A stretch of DNA of 64,000 bases from CAVWNR01 sp963756525 (lineage in GTDB: Bacteria; Actinomycetota; Actinomycetes; Mycobacteriales; Jatrophihabitantaceae), in assembly GCA_963756525.1 (NCBI GenBank), contig CAVWNR010000008.1, forward strand, positions 1 to 64,000, read 5' to 3'. The notes beneath the pieces were generated by a model that saw only the letters and a program-made list of their open reading frames with translations, was not told the origin of the DNA and did no database searches. The translations under genes and the position numbers were made by a program. Position 1 is the first letter of the stretch. Each line of letters begins with the position of its first letter. This document shows, piece after piece, positions 51,582 to 60,077 of the stretch.

Positions 51582-52547
51582 CTATTCGGCTCGGTTGCCC
51601 GCGAGGAGCGAAAGCAACTCGTAGCCGACGTGCGCGGCGGCGATGCCGGTGATCTCGGCATGATCGTAAGGTGGTGAGACCTCGACGATGTCCGCCCCGA
51701 CGAGGTTCAGACCGGCCAGTCCGCGCAGCGTGTTGAGCAGCTCGCGGCTGGTCATCCCGCCCGCCTCCGGCGTTCCCGTTCCGGGAGCGTGGGCCGGGTC
51801 GAGCACGTCGATGTCGATCGACACGTAGACCGGGCCGTCACCCAGCCGTGCATGCATGCGCTCGACGATGCCGGGCACGCTCTGCGACTGGTAATCGTCG
51901 GTGCGGATGATCTGGAAGCCAAGACGTACGTCCTCTTCCAGGTCCTGCTTGGCGTAGAGCGGTCCGCGGATGCCGACGTGCAGGCAGTGTTCGAGGTCCA
52001 GCAACCCTTCCTCGCTGGCTCGACGGAACGGTGTGCCGTGGGTGTACGGGGCGCCGAAGTAGGTGTCCCAGGTGTCGAGGTGTGCGTCGAAGTGGAGCAC
52101 CGTCACCGGCCCGTGATCACGGTGCAGCGAGCGCAGCATCGGCAAGGCGATGGAATGGTCACCCCCGAGTGTCAGCAGCGACGCACCGTCAGCGCGTAAC
52201 CGGGTCGCCTCCGTCTCGATCGTGGCGATCGCGTCGAGCAGGTCGAAGGGGTTGACGGCGAGGTCGCCGGCGTCGGCGATCTGCCTGCGTCCGAAGGGAT
52301 GCGCGTCCTGTGCCGGGTTGTACGGCCGCAAGAGCTTCGACGACGCGCGGATGTGAGCCGGTCCGAACCGCGCGCCGGGGCGGTAGCTGACCGCCGAGTC
52401 GAAGGGGACCCCGACAATGGTGACGTCGGCGTGGGACAGCTCGTCGAGTCGCGGCAGCCGCGCGAACGTCGCCGGGCCGGCGTAGCGCGGAATTCGGGCG
52501 GCATCCACCGGACCGACCGGTTCATGTCCGGGATCGCCTTCTGCCAC
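51582..52547 (-). CDS. speB: Ureohydrolase of the agmatinase family
   Basis: A 321-residue binuclear manganese (or nickel) hydrolase. The metal motifs are intact: LGGDHSIALP, LHFDAHLDTWD and SIDIDVLDPAHAPGTGTPEA. It should release urea from agmatine, guanidinobutyrate or guanidine; family members are often misassigned, so only the urea-forming reaction is firm. The GTG start at 52547 has GGGAG seven bases upstream and gives MAEGDPGHEPVGPVDAARIP. It overlaps nothing but follows the permease by about 30 bases in the same direction, and urease genes are 2.7 kb away. Confidence 0.85.
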   Translation of the reverse strand: MAEGDPGHEPVGPVDAARIPRYAGPATFARLPRLDELSHADVTIVGVPFDSAVSYRPGARFGPAHIRASSKLLRPYNPAQDAHPFGRRQIADAGDLAVNPFDLLDAIATIETEATRLRADGASLLTLGGDHSIALPMLRSLHRDHGPVTVLHFDAHLDTWDTYFGAPYTHGTPFRRASEEGLLDLEHCLHVGIRGPLYAKQDLEEDVRLGFQIIRTDDYQSQSVPGIVERMHARLGDGPVYVSIDIDVLDPAHAPGTGTPEAGGMTSRELLNTLRGLAGLNLVGADIVEVSPPYDHAEITGIAAAHVGYELLSLLAGNRAE

Positions 52548-52579
52548 GGCTGGGCTCCCAACGTTACGGCGGCGACCGG

Positions 52580-54229
52580 CTATCCGGGGATGCTCAACTC
52601 CGGCTCTGCGGCCAGCTGCTCCATCTCCGTCTCGAGGTTCCTGGCGATCTGCGACGTCGTCATCGCCAGGCTCACCGCGTAGTAGAACATCACCAGGCTG
52701 AACCCGGCCACCACGCCGAGGTCGACCCAGTTCGGGAAGAAGTTGTGCGACCCCTTGCCGTACCTGCCGAGCAGGCCGATGATCGTCATGCCGATCAGCC
52801 ACGGCCAGATCCAGGAGGCCGCCCGGAAGTCGATGTCGGTCCGCTGCACCGTGTCGGACCGCCGCAGCGCGATCTCGAACACGACCCGGCCGATGAAGAT
52901 GCCGGTGAGCAGCTTCCAGGTGGCCTCGAACCCACCCCAGTAGATGATCAGGTTGGCCGCGATGAAGCCGAGCGGGTTGAGCACCTTCGGGAAGGGCATG
53001 CGGTACGGGCGGGGGCGGCCGGGGTCGTTGTTCTGCAGGGCCGCGAGCGAGACCGGCGCGAACCCGTACATGATCGCGGTGGCCGAGGTGACCAGGCCGA
53101 CCAGCGAGCTCCAGCTGGGAAATGGCAGAAACGACAGCAGGCCAACGACGAATGCGAGCAGGATCGAGTACACCGGGACGCCGGACTTGTTGACCCTCGT
53201 CAGGTGGTCGGGGAGGACCTCTTCCTTGCCCAGCGCGTAGGACAACCGCGCGGAGGTGCCGACGTAGACCAGGCCCGTGCCGACGGGCGAGACCACCGCG
53301 TCGACCAGCAGGATGGTCGCGAGCCACCCGGCGCCGGCGGCCAGCGCAAGCGTGTAGTACGGGCCGAAGTCGCCGGCTCCGATGGGCGAGGACCAGCCGT
53401 GGACCAGGTTGACCGGATTCAGCGCGCCGATGAACGCGACCTGCAACATGATGTAGATGGCGGCGCCGAGGAGCATGGCGGTGATCACCGCACGCGAGAT
53501 GTCGCGTTGCGGATTCCGCGCTTCACCGGCTAGTTGAACGGCCTGCTCGAAGCCCTGCAACGCGAAAACAACCCCGATCGGTAGCGCGGCGAAGATGCCG
53601 TGTGCGCCGAACGGCGCGAAGCCACCACCCGCCGTGAAGTTCGACGTGTGGAAGCTCAGCACCATCATCACGACGATCGTGAGTACTGGCACCGCCATCT
53701 TCCAGATGACCATCGCGGTATTGCTGTCCGAGAGCAACCTCGCCCCGGAAAGGTTGATGATGGTGAAGAACAGCATCGCCGCGCTGGCGAGAAGCAGCCC
53801 GGTGCCGTTCAACGTGCCGTTCGGGTTGAGCATTTGCAGGTGCTCTTTCGCCCAGGTCGTGCTGTCGAGATAGGAGATGCTCGCCTCGACCTCGATCGGC
53901 GCAATCGTGACTGCCTGCAGCCAGGCCGCCCATCCCGCGGTGAAACCGGCCAGCGCACCGAAGGCGAAATAAGGGAACCGCGCCGTGCCACCCGCCACCG
54001 GATACGCAGCACCCAGCTCAGCGTGAATCAACGCGAGAATGAGTAGTAGCACCGTAGCCAGCAGCCAGGAAATCACCGCCGCCGGGCCCGCAGTTTCAGC
54101 CGCAAAGAGCGCGCCGAGCAGCCAGCCCGAGCCGATGATGGAGCCCAGCGAGACGAACATCAGGCCCCAGAAGCCGACCGTTCGCCTCAGGTGCTGCGAT
54201 TCGGTCGCCTCGAGCAATGTCTGCGCCAC
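52580..54229 (-). CDS. APC-superfamily amino acid/amine permease
   Basis: A 549-residue, 12-helix transporter. VSLGSIIGSGWLLGALFAAE in helix one contains the unwound GSG binding segment of the APC fold, and FALQGFEQAVQLAGEARNP in helix six the partner segment. The substrate is probably cationic, such as agmatine or a guanidino amino acid, judged only from being next to the ureohydrolase. The start is preceded by GGAGGTAGC in the leftward direction. Confidence 0.85.
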   Translation of the reverse strand: MAQTLLEATESQHLRRTVGFWGLMFVSLGSIIGSGWLLGALFAAETAGPAAVISWLLATVLLLILALIHAELGAAYPVAGGTARFPYFAFGALAGFTAGWAAWLQAVTIAPIEVEASISYLDSTTWAKEHLQMLNPNGTLNGTGLLLASAAMLFFTIINLSGARLLSDSNTAMVIWKMAVPVLTIVVMMVLSFHTSNFTAGGGFAPFGAHGIFAALPIGVVFALQGFEQAVQLAGEARNPQRDISRAVITAMLLGAAIYIMLQVAFIGALNPVNLVHGWSSPIGAGDFGPYYTLALAAGAGWLATILLVDAVVSPVGTGLVYVGTSARLSYALGKEEVLPDHLTRVNKSGVPVYSILLAFVVGLLSFLPFPSWSSLVGLVTSATAIMYGFAPVSLAALQNNDPGRPRPYRMPFPKVLNPLGFIAANLIIYWGGFEATWKLLTGIFIGRVVFEIALRRSDTVQRTDIDFRAASWIWPWLIGMTIIGLLGRYGKGSHNFFPNWVDLGVVAGFSLVMFYYAVSLAMTTSQIARNLETEMEQLAAEPELSIPG

Positions 54230-54269
54230 GGCTACCTCCGCTCGGCCTGGTCGTCGCTCAGGGTGGTGG

Positions 54270-55100
54270 TCACGGTGATATCGCGAACTGGGTCATCTTC
54301 CACTGCGCCAGGATCCTGCCCATGGTGCCGTCTGCGTACATGTCGCTGATCGCCTTCTTGACCTGACCGAGTCGGGTATCCCCCTTGCGCAGGGCGATTC
54401 CGACCGGTACCGGCTTGACGAGCTCTGGTCCGGCAGTGAGCGTCGAGTTCTCCGACACGAGCCGGCTGACCACCGGCGCGTCACCGAAGTACACCTGGGC
54501 GGTGCCCTTGGTGAGCGCGTAGATCGCAGCGTCGTCATCCGGGAAGGAGACGATCTTAATGGGTTGCCGAGCACCTGCCGACTTGTTCTCGCTGGTCAGG
54601 AACTCTTCCTGGGTCGTCCCGCTGGCCACGGACACCGTCTTGCCGAACAGGTCGTTGACATTGTGGATGACCGGCGATCCGTTCTTCACCAGTACCGTTT
54701 GGCCAGCGGCGACGTAGTCAGCGAACTCCATCTGCTGCTGGCGCTCGGCAGTGTCGTTCATAAAGGAAATGATGCCGTCACACTTCTTGGCGAGCAGCGA
54801 GTCGACCACCTGCGAGAACGGCATCGTGTCGAACTCGGCATTCGCACCCAGCCGTTTCGCGACATCCTTGCCGATATCGATGTCCGCGCCGACGAGCGTC
54901 TTGCTGATCTCCGCGCCGCCTAGTCGAGCCGCTTGATAGAACTCTGCCGGTGGGTAGGTCGGGTCGGTGCAATACGTGAACGTGCCCCCGCTCGCACTGC
55001 TCGATTTGCCGTTGCTGCTGCAACCAGCGAGTGCGAACGTCGTGAGCAGGGCGGACGCGAGCAGCGCACCGATCCGCGTCGAGTAACGCAGTCCCGGCAT
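54270..55100 (-). CDS. Amino-acid-type ABC substrate-binding lipoprotein
   Basis: A 276-residue SBP_bac_3 protein. The signal ends LAGC (C27), so it is lipid-anchored. FTYCTDPTYPPAEF is the family's opening strand, DIDIGKDVAKRLGANAEF and CDGIISFMNDTAERQQQMEF the ligand lobe. No cognate permease or ATPase is in this stretch, so it is either an orphan partner of a distant transporter or a receptor. It is leftward, divergent from ureAB. Confidence 0.85.
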   Translation of the reverse strand: MPGLRYSTRIGALLASALLTTFALAGCSSNGKSSSASGGTFTYCTDPTYPPAEFYQAARLGGAEISKTLVGADIDIGKDVAKRLGANAEFDTMPFSQVVDSLLAKKCDGIISFMNDTAERQQQMEFADYVAAGQTVLVKNGSPVIHNVNDLFGKTVSVASGTTQEEFLTSENKSAGARQPIKIVSFPDDDAAIYALTKGTAQVYFGDAPVVSRLVSENSTLTAGPELVKPVPVGIALRKGDTRLGQVKKAISDMYADGTMGRILAQWKMTQFAISP

Positions 55101-55249
55101 CGCGTCTCCCTCCGCGAACTGGTCAACGGCTCGGGCCGGTCGTCTCGAGTCACCGGGGAGCGTAACGGAAAGTCGACGACAGGTGTACCCAGGGGCATTG
55201 AATGGGTCGGAGGCGGAGGGAAACGGACGGCGGGCAATACTGGCTGTCC

Positions 55250-55939
55250 ATGCGGCTGACTCCCACTGAACGCGACCGTTTGTTGGTCTTCACAGCGGCC
55301 GAGCTGGCGCGGGCACGGCGGGCGCGCGGTCTGCGGATGAACGTGCCGGAGGCGAGCGCACTGGTGGCGGATGCGGTGTGCGAGGCCGCACGCGACGGTG
55401 CCCGCCTGGCGGATGCGGTGGCGGCCGGGCGTGCGGTGCTCGGCCCCGCGGACCTGCTGCCGGGTGTCGCTGACGTCCTCAGGGAGGTCGCGGTCGAGGC
55501 GGTGTTCGAGGACGGCACGCGGCTGGCGGTGGTGCGGGATCCGTTCGGCGGCGGGTCGCTCGGCGAGCAGGCGCCCGGTGCGGTGCTGGCAGCCGCGGCA
55601 GAACCACCGGCGTATGACGACGCCGTCACCATCTCGGTGACGAACACGGCCGACGTGCCGATCGGGGTCACCTCGCACGTTCACTTCTTCGAGGTGAATC
55701 CGCGGCTGCGTTTCGACCGTGCAGCCGCGTACGGCCGACGGGCCGCGATCCCGGCCGGCTCGACGCTTCGCTTTCAGCCCGGCGAGACGCGCGAGGTGGC
55801 GCTCACCGCGATCGGCGGCGCGCGGGTTGCCATCGGCTTTGCCGGTTTGGTCGACGGGCCGCTGGACGCGCCGGGCGTTCGCGAGGAGGCAGTGCGCCGA
55901 GCCCGCGCATGCGGCTACCTCGAGGCGGAGTCCGACTAA
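55250..55939 (+). CDS. ureAB: Fused urease gamma-beta subunit
   Basis: A 229-residue fusion. Residues 1-100 are UreA-like (MRLTPTERDRLLVFTAAELA, MNVPEASALVADAV), and about 120-229 UreB-like (ISVTNTADVPIGVTSHVHFF, FQPGETREVALTAIGG). Fusion of these subunits is known from Helicobacter and several actinomycetes. ATG 55250 matches the canonical UreA start; an upstream in-frame ATG at 55202 would add 16 residues. It overlaps ureC in TAATG. Confidence 0.88.
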   Translation: MRLTPTERDRLLVFTAAELARARRARGLRMNVPEASALVADAVCEAARDGARLADAVAAGRAVLGPADLLPGVADVLREVAVEAVFEDGTRLAVVRDPFGGGSLGEQAPGAVLAAAAEPPAYDDAVTISVTNTADVPIGVTSHVHFFEVNPRLRFDRAAAYGRRAAIPAGSTLRFQPGETREVALTAIGGARVAIGFAGLVDGPLDAPGVREEAVRRARACGYLEAESD

Positions 55940-57609
55940 TGGACGCCGACTATGCCGCGGTATACGGGCCAACGGCCGGCGATCGGATCCGGCTCGGGGA
56001 CACCGGCCTCGTCGTCGAGGTGGAGCATGACGCGCAGCGGCGCGGCGACGAGTTCCTCGCCGGATTCGGCAAGACTGCCCGAGACGGGCTGCACCTGCAG
56101 GCCGCGGCGGTGCGCGACACCTGCGACCTGGTGGTCAGCAACGTCGCGGTGATCGACGCCGTGCTGGGCATCCGGAAGGTCTCCATCGGCGTCCGCGCCG
56201 GTCGTATCGTGTCGATCGGCCGCGCCGGCAACCCGCACACGCTCGACGGCGTGGATGTCGTCGTCGGCACCGGCACGTCCATCGTGTCGGGCGAGGGCCT
56301 GATCGCGACCGCGGGCGCGATCGATACGCACGTGCACCTGCTCTCCCCGCGGATCATGGAGGCCGCGCTGGCCTCGGGAGTGACTACGATCATCGGGCAG
56401 GAGTTCGGCCCGGTCTGGGGCGTAGGGGTGAACTCACCGTGGGCGCTGCGGCATGCGTTCGACGCGTTCGACGCCTGGCCGGTGAACGTCGGCTTCCTGG
56501 CACGTGGTTCGTCCTCGCACGAGGCGCCGCTGATCGAGGCGCTGGTCGAGGGCGGCGCGAGTGGCTTCAAGGTGCACGAGGACATGGGCGCCCATGCGCG
56601 GGCGCTGGACACCGCACTGCGGGTGGCCGACGAGCATGACGTGCAGGTGGCGCTGCACACCGACGGGCTCAACGAGTGCCTGTCGGTGGAGGACACCCTG
56701 GCCGTGCTGGATGGGCGCACCATCCACGCGTTCCACATCGAGGGCTGCGGCGGCGGGCACGTGCCGAACGTGCTGCGGCTGGCCGGCGAACCCAACGTGA
56801 TCGGGTCGTCGACGAACCCGACGTTGCCGTTCGGCCGGGACGCGGTCGCCGAGCACTTCGACATGATCGTCGCGGTGCACGGGCTCAAGCCCGAGCTGCC
56901 GGGCGACGTCGCGCTCGCCCGCGACCGGATCCGGGCCGGCACGATGGGCGCCGAGGACGTGCTCCACGACCTCGGCGCGATCGCGATCACGTCCTCGGAC
57001 GCGCAGGGGATGGGCCGCGCCGGCGAGACCGTGCGCCGCACATTCGCGCTGGCCGGGAAGATGAAGGCTGAGCTTGGCGCGGACCATGCGCGGCACGACA
57101 ACGACCGGGTGCTGCGCTACGTCGCCAAGCTGACGATCAACCCGGCCGTCGCGCACGGCCTCGCCGATGAGGTCGGCTCCATCGAGGTAGGCAAGCTCGC
57201 CGACATCGTGCTGTGGCGGCCCGAGTTCTTCGCCGCGAAACCGGAGCTCGTGCTCAAGGCGGGTTTCCCCGCGTACGGCGTGACCGGCGACCCGAATGCG
57301 GCTATCGCGACCGCCGAGCCGCTGGTGCTCGGTCTGCAGTTCGGCGGCCACGGGGCGACCGCAGCGGACATCTCCGTCGCCTTCGTCAGCCAGGCGGCCG
57401 CCGCGGCGGGCAACGACGCGATGACCACCCGCCGGCGCCGCGTCGGCGTGCGCGGCACCCGCGGCATCGGGCCGTCAGCGATGCTGCGCAACGACCGGCT
57501 CGGCGAGGTGCGGGTGGCGCCGACGACCGGGCAGGTGACGCTGGACGGCGAGCCGATCGACTCTCCGCCGGCAGAAACGGTCAGCCTGAGCCGGCTTTAC
57601 TTTCTCTGA
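55939..57609 (+). CDS. ureC: Urease alpha (catalytic) subunit, divergent flap
   Basis: A 556-residue nickel amidohydrolase converting urea to ammonia and carbamate. Metal ligands are all present: DTHVHLLSP (H131, H133), carbamylated lysine in GFKVHED (K211), ALHTDGLNE (H240), HIEGCGGGH (H266) and SSDAQGMGR (D354). The mobile flap, normally VCHHL, reads AVHGL: the catalytic His (H314) is kept, but the flap Cys is Val313 and the next His is Gly. The usual length is about 567-573. No ureE, F, G or D gene is within this window, so nickel loading must be supplied from elsewhere. Confidence 0.9.
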   Translation: MDADYAAVYGPTAGDRIRLGDTGLVVEVEHDAQRRGDEFLAGFGKTARDGLHLQAAAVRDTCDLVVSNVAVIDAVLGIRKVSIGVRAGRIVSIGRAGNPHTLDGVDVVVGTGTSIVSGEGLIATAGAIDTHVHLLSPRIMEAALASGVTTIIGQEFGPVWGVGVNSPWALRHAFDAFDAWPVNVGFLARGSSSHEAPLIEALVEGGASGFKVHEDMGAHARALDTALRVADEHDVQVALHTDGLNECLSVEDTLAVLDGRTIHAFHIEGCGGGHVPNVLRLAGEPNVIGSSTNPTLPFGRDAVAEHFDMIVAVHGLKPELPGDVALARDRIRAGTMGAEDVLHDLGAIAITSSDAQGMGRAGETVRRTFALAGKMKAELGADHARHDNDRVLRYVAKLTINPAVAHGLADEVGSIEVGKLADIVLWRPEFFAAKPELVLKAGFPAYGVTGDPNAAIATAEPLVLGLQFGGHGATAADISVAFVSQAAAAAGNDAMTTRRRRVGVRGTRGIGPSAMLRNDRLGEVRVAPTTGQVTLDGEPIDSPPAETVSLSRLYFL

Positions 57610-58304
57610 GCCGCGCGGCGGGCCAGGCGTGCGTTGCGGGCGCGGGCGCGCAGCGCGTCGAGCATGAGCGACAGCGCCGTCTCAAAGTTCGCCGGGTCGT
57701 CCAGCGAGGGCAGGACGCCGGTCAACGCGTTGATGTTCGGGTACTGCTCGACCGGCAGGACGCGGTAGTCGACCTGCCAGGCGCGCAGATCCGCGGTTCG
57801 GGTGTCGGGATCGAGCGCGGCCAGTGCCGCATCCTGCGCGGCGTAGGAGAGCACAAAGTCGCTGAAGACGCGGTAGTAGCGGGCGGCGTCCGCGTTGTCG
57901 AACCCGGCACGGCGCATGCAGGAGATGACCTGCTCGACCTTGCGGAACTCGTGCTCACGCCGAGCCGTCCGCGCTGCGGAGAACTGCGCGACCTGCGGGT
58001 GGCGCATGAAGACCGCGCGGGTGCGCCGGGCCAGGTCGGCGAGGTCGGCCGCCCAGTCCTTGCTCGGCTCCGGTGCACCTTCCAGGGATTCGGCATGCAG
58101 TGCGTCGATGAGGGCGAGCATCAGCTCGTCCTTGTCGCGGAAGTGCCGGTAGATCGCGGTGGGGTGCGCGCCGAGCTCGTCGCCGATCGCCTGGAAGGTG
58201 AGTGCCTGCGCGCCGGTGCGTTCGGAGACGCGGAATGCCGCCTCGATGATCAGCTCCTGGCTGAGGCTGCCTCGGGGCCGGCGGGTTTTTGTGGCGACGG
58301 TCAT
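57597..58304 (-). CDS. TetR-family transcriptional regulator
   Basis: A 235-residue regulator. The HTH is LSQELIIEAAFRVSERTGAQ followed by LTFQAIGDELGAHPTAIYRH, the usual TetR N-terminus. The ligand domain is longer than average and ends in a basic helix. The 3' end overlaps the ureC 3' end by 13 bases. It follows the amidohydrolase stop (58318), so both are on one leftward transcript starting near 59.9 kb. It is a good candidate to bind the inverted repeat at 59968-59990. Confidence 0.85.
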   Translation of the reverse strand: MTVATKTRRPRGSLSQELIIEAAFRVSERTGAQALTFQAIGDELGAHPTAIYRHFRDKDELMLALIDALHAESLEGAPEPSKDWAADLADLARRTRAVFMRHPQVAQFSAARTARREHEFRKVEQVISCMRRAGFDNADAARYYRVFSDFVLSYAAQDAALAALDPDTRTADLRAWQVDYRVLPVEQYPNINALTGVLPSLDDPANFETALSLMLDALRARARNARLARRAAQRK

Positions 58305-58317
58305 GGCCTGGCCGACC

Positions 58318-59922
58318 TTACTTGCCATCCCGGTGGACGATTTCCCCGTCGACGACGGTGGCCAGCACAGGCAGTTCGGTGACGTCCTGCGGCGGGCACG
58401 TCGCCGGGTCGTCGCCCCAGAGCACCAAGTCGGCCCGGTAGCCGGGGCGGAGCATCCCCGCCACGTCGCCTTCGCCAAGGATGCGCGCCGCGTTCACCGT
58501 GTACCCGGCGAGCGTCTCGGCGCCGGTGAGCGGTCGGCTGGCGCCGATCGACCCCTCGTCGGGCAGGTCCGGAGCGCGGCGCAGCTGCGCGGCGAAGATG
58601 CCCAGTCGCGGGTCGAACGGCGCGACCGGCCAGTCTGAGCCGAGCACCACCCGCGCGCCCGCCGCGGACAGGTCGCCGGACGGCATGGCGTGCGCGCAGC
58701 GGTGCGGGCCGAGCCGCTCCGACCACGGGTCCGACAGGTTCGGCTTGAGCCAGCGCATGTGGATCGGCTGCATCGACGCGGTCACCCGCTGCGGGGCGAA
58801 CCGGGCAATGGTCGCCGGCGGTGCGGTCTCGACGTGCTCGATGCGATGCCGCTCGGCCCCGTCCGGCAGGCCGGCGTACACGTCGAGCACCTCGCGCACC
58901 GCGCGGTCACCGATGGCATGGGTGGCGACCCGGAACCCGGCGTCATGGAAGCGGCGCACGGTCCGCGCGTACGCGGCGGGCTCGGGCCACATTGGGGCGG
59001 TGCCGCCGCCGTGCGTGTCCGGCTCCTCCAGCCATGCGGTACCGGTCTCGACCACCCCGTCGATCATGAACTTCGCCCCGTCCGCGCGCCACCGCCGGCC
59101 ACGGCGCACCGGGCCGCGGGTGAGCTGGTCGGCCAGTGCCGGTTCGATCGCCGGGTCGATGAAGTAGTGCAGCGCGACCCGCATCGCCAGGGTGCCGGCC
59201 GTCTCCAGTTCGCCGAGCAGGTCGGCGGTCTGTGGCCCGCCGTCCATCAGGTGGATGCCGGTGATACCGACCGCGTTCTGCTGCCGGATCGCGTCGGCGT
59301 ACCAGGCGAGCTTCTCGTCGTACGTGGGCGTCGGGATGCGCTCGAGCACGACGTCGGCCGCGGCCCGCTCGCGCAGCTCGCCGGTCGGCCGGCCCCGCTC
59401 GTCACATACGATGCTCGCGCCGTCGGGGAAACGCCGCGGCCCGTCGACGCCGGCGATGCGCAATGCCTCGGCGTTGGCGAACGCGGTGTGCATATCCAGC
59501 GCGTGCACGAGCATCGGCCCGTCGCCGGCGGCTGCGTCGATCAACTCGTGGTGGTACGACCGGCCGCCGAACGCCGCGTACTCCAGGGCGAAGCCGTTGA
59601 TCCAAGCACCCGGGCCGACCCGACGCCGCTCCGCGGCGAGGGCGGAGCGGATTCCCTCGAGGTCGGCAACCCGGTCGAAGTCCACCCCGCGGGCCACCTC
59701 GGCGCCCTGGAACAGGTGCTGGTGACCGTCGGTGAGGCCGGGGGTTACCACCGCGCCGGTTCCGTCGAGGAAGGTGGTCGATTCGTCGCACGCGGACCGG
59801 ACCTCGGCGTCGTCACCGACCGCGACGATCAACCCGTCCCGCACGGCGAGCGCGGTGGCCAGTGGCCGCTCCGGGTCGAGGGTGGTGATCCGGGCGCCCA
59901 CTACGGCGAGGTCTGCGGCCAC
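58318..59922 (-). CDS. YtcJ-like amidohydrolase (family 3)
   Basis: A 534-residue metal-dependent amidohydrolase. VTPGLTDGHQHLFQGAEVA is the opening HxH metal motif, then DGVVETGTAWLEEP, FRVATHAIGDRAVREVLDVY and RIEHVETAPP, with the closing LGSDWPVAPFDPRLG holding the Asp ligand. Such enzymes cleave N-acyl or formyl bonds. The GTG at 59922 is chosen because GGAGG lies five bases upstream; the frame is open for 30 more codons through the promoter, which is unlikely to be coding. It is divergent from the peptide ABC operon, with which it probably shares a pathway. Confidence 0.87.
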   Translation of the reverse strand: MAADLAVVGARITTLDPERPLATALAVRDGLIVAVGDDAEVRSACDESTTFLDGTGAVVTPGLTDGHQHLFQGAEVARGVDFDRVADLEGIRSALAAERRRVGPGAWINGFALEYAAFGGRSYHHELIDAAAGDGPMLVHALDMHTAFANAEALRIAGVDGPRRFPDGASIVCDERGRPTGELRERAAADVVLERIPTPTYDEKLAWYADAIRQQNAVGITGIHLMDGGPQTADLLGELETAGTLAMRVALHYFIDPAIEPALADQLTRGPVRRGRRWRADGAKFMIDGVVETGTAWLEEPDTHGGGTAPMWPEPAAYARTVRRFHDAGFRVATHAIGDRAVREVLDVYAGLPDGAERHRIEHVETAPPATIARFAPQRVTASMQPIHMRWLKPNLSDPWSERLGPHRCAHAMPSGDLSAAGARVVLGSDWPVAPFDPRLGIFAAQLRRAPDLPDEGSIGASRPLTGAETLAGYTVNAARILGEGDVAGMLRPGYRADLVLWGDDPATCPPQDVTELPVLATVVDGEIVHRDGK

Positions 59923-59967
59923 GGCTGCCTCCAGTCTGCTCAGTGACGGTGTCAGTGCACCGTAGCT

Positions 59968-60020
59968 TATAGTCAACGGTACTGACAATAGGTCTGTCTC
60001 GGGTATTGACATCAGGTCTG
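59968..60020. promoter_or_regulatory. Operator-like repeats between amidohydrolase and ABC operon
   Basis: TATAGTCA-acggtac-TGACAATA (59968-59990) is an inverted repeat with 7 of 8 arm matches. TGACAATAGGTCTG (59983-59996) is repeated as TGACATCAGGTCTG at 60007-60020, 24 bases away. Overlapping the second copy is TTGACA (60006-60011), with TACTAT at 60032-60037 as a distant -10 (20-base spacing, so a weak promoter unless activated). The divergent placement fits control by the TetR regulator. Confidence 0.5.
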
Positions 60021-60077
60021 CTGATGGTGCTTACTATCCGACATCCGTTTGCACGCCGGGCCGATGAGGAGCCGCTC

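Noticed and set aside
52548..53327. N-terminal extension of the ureohydrolase over the permease gene
   Set aside because: The stretch is a frame-shifted shadow of the permease; GTG 52547 with GGGAG gives the family length.
58690..59946. Long rightward open frame opposite the amidohydrolase
   Set aside because: It is a complementary-strand shadow in high-G+C DNA; the leftward frame carries the metal-binding motifs and a ribosome site.
59923..60012. Extension of the amidohydrolase to an ATG at 60012
   Set aside because: The added 30 residues lie over the operator region, and a GTG with GGAGG at the right distance exists at 59922.
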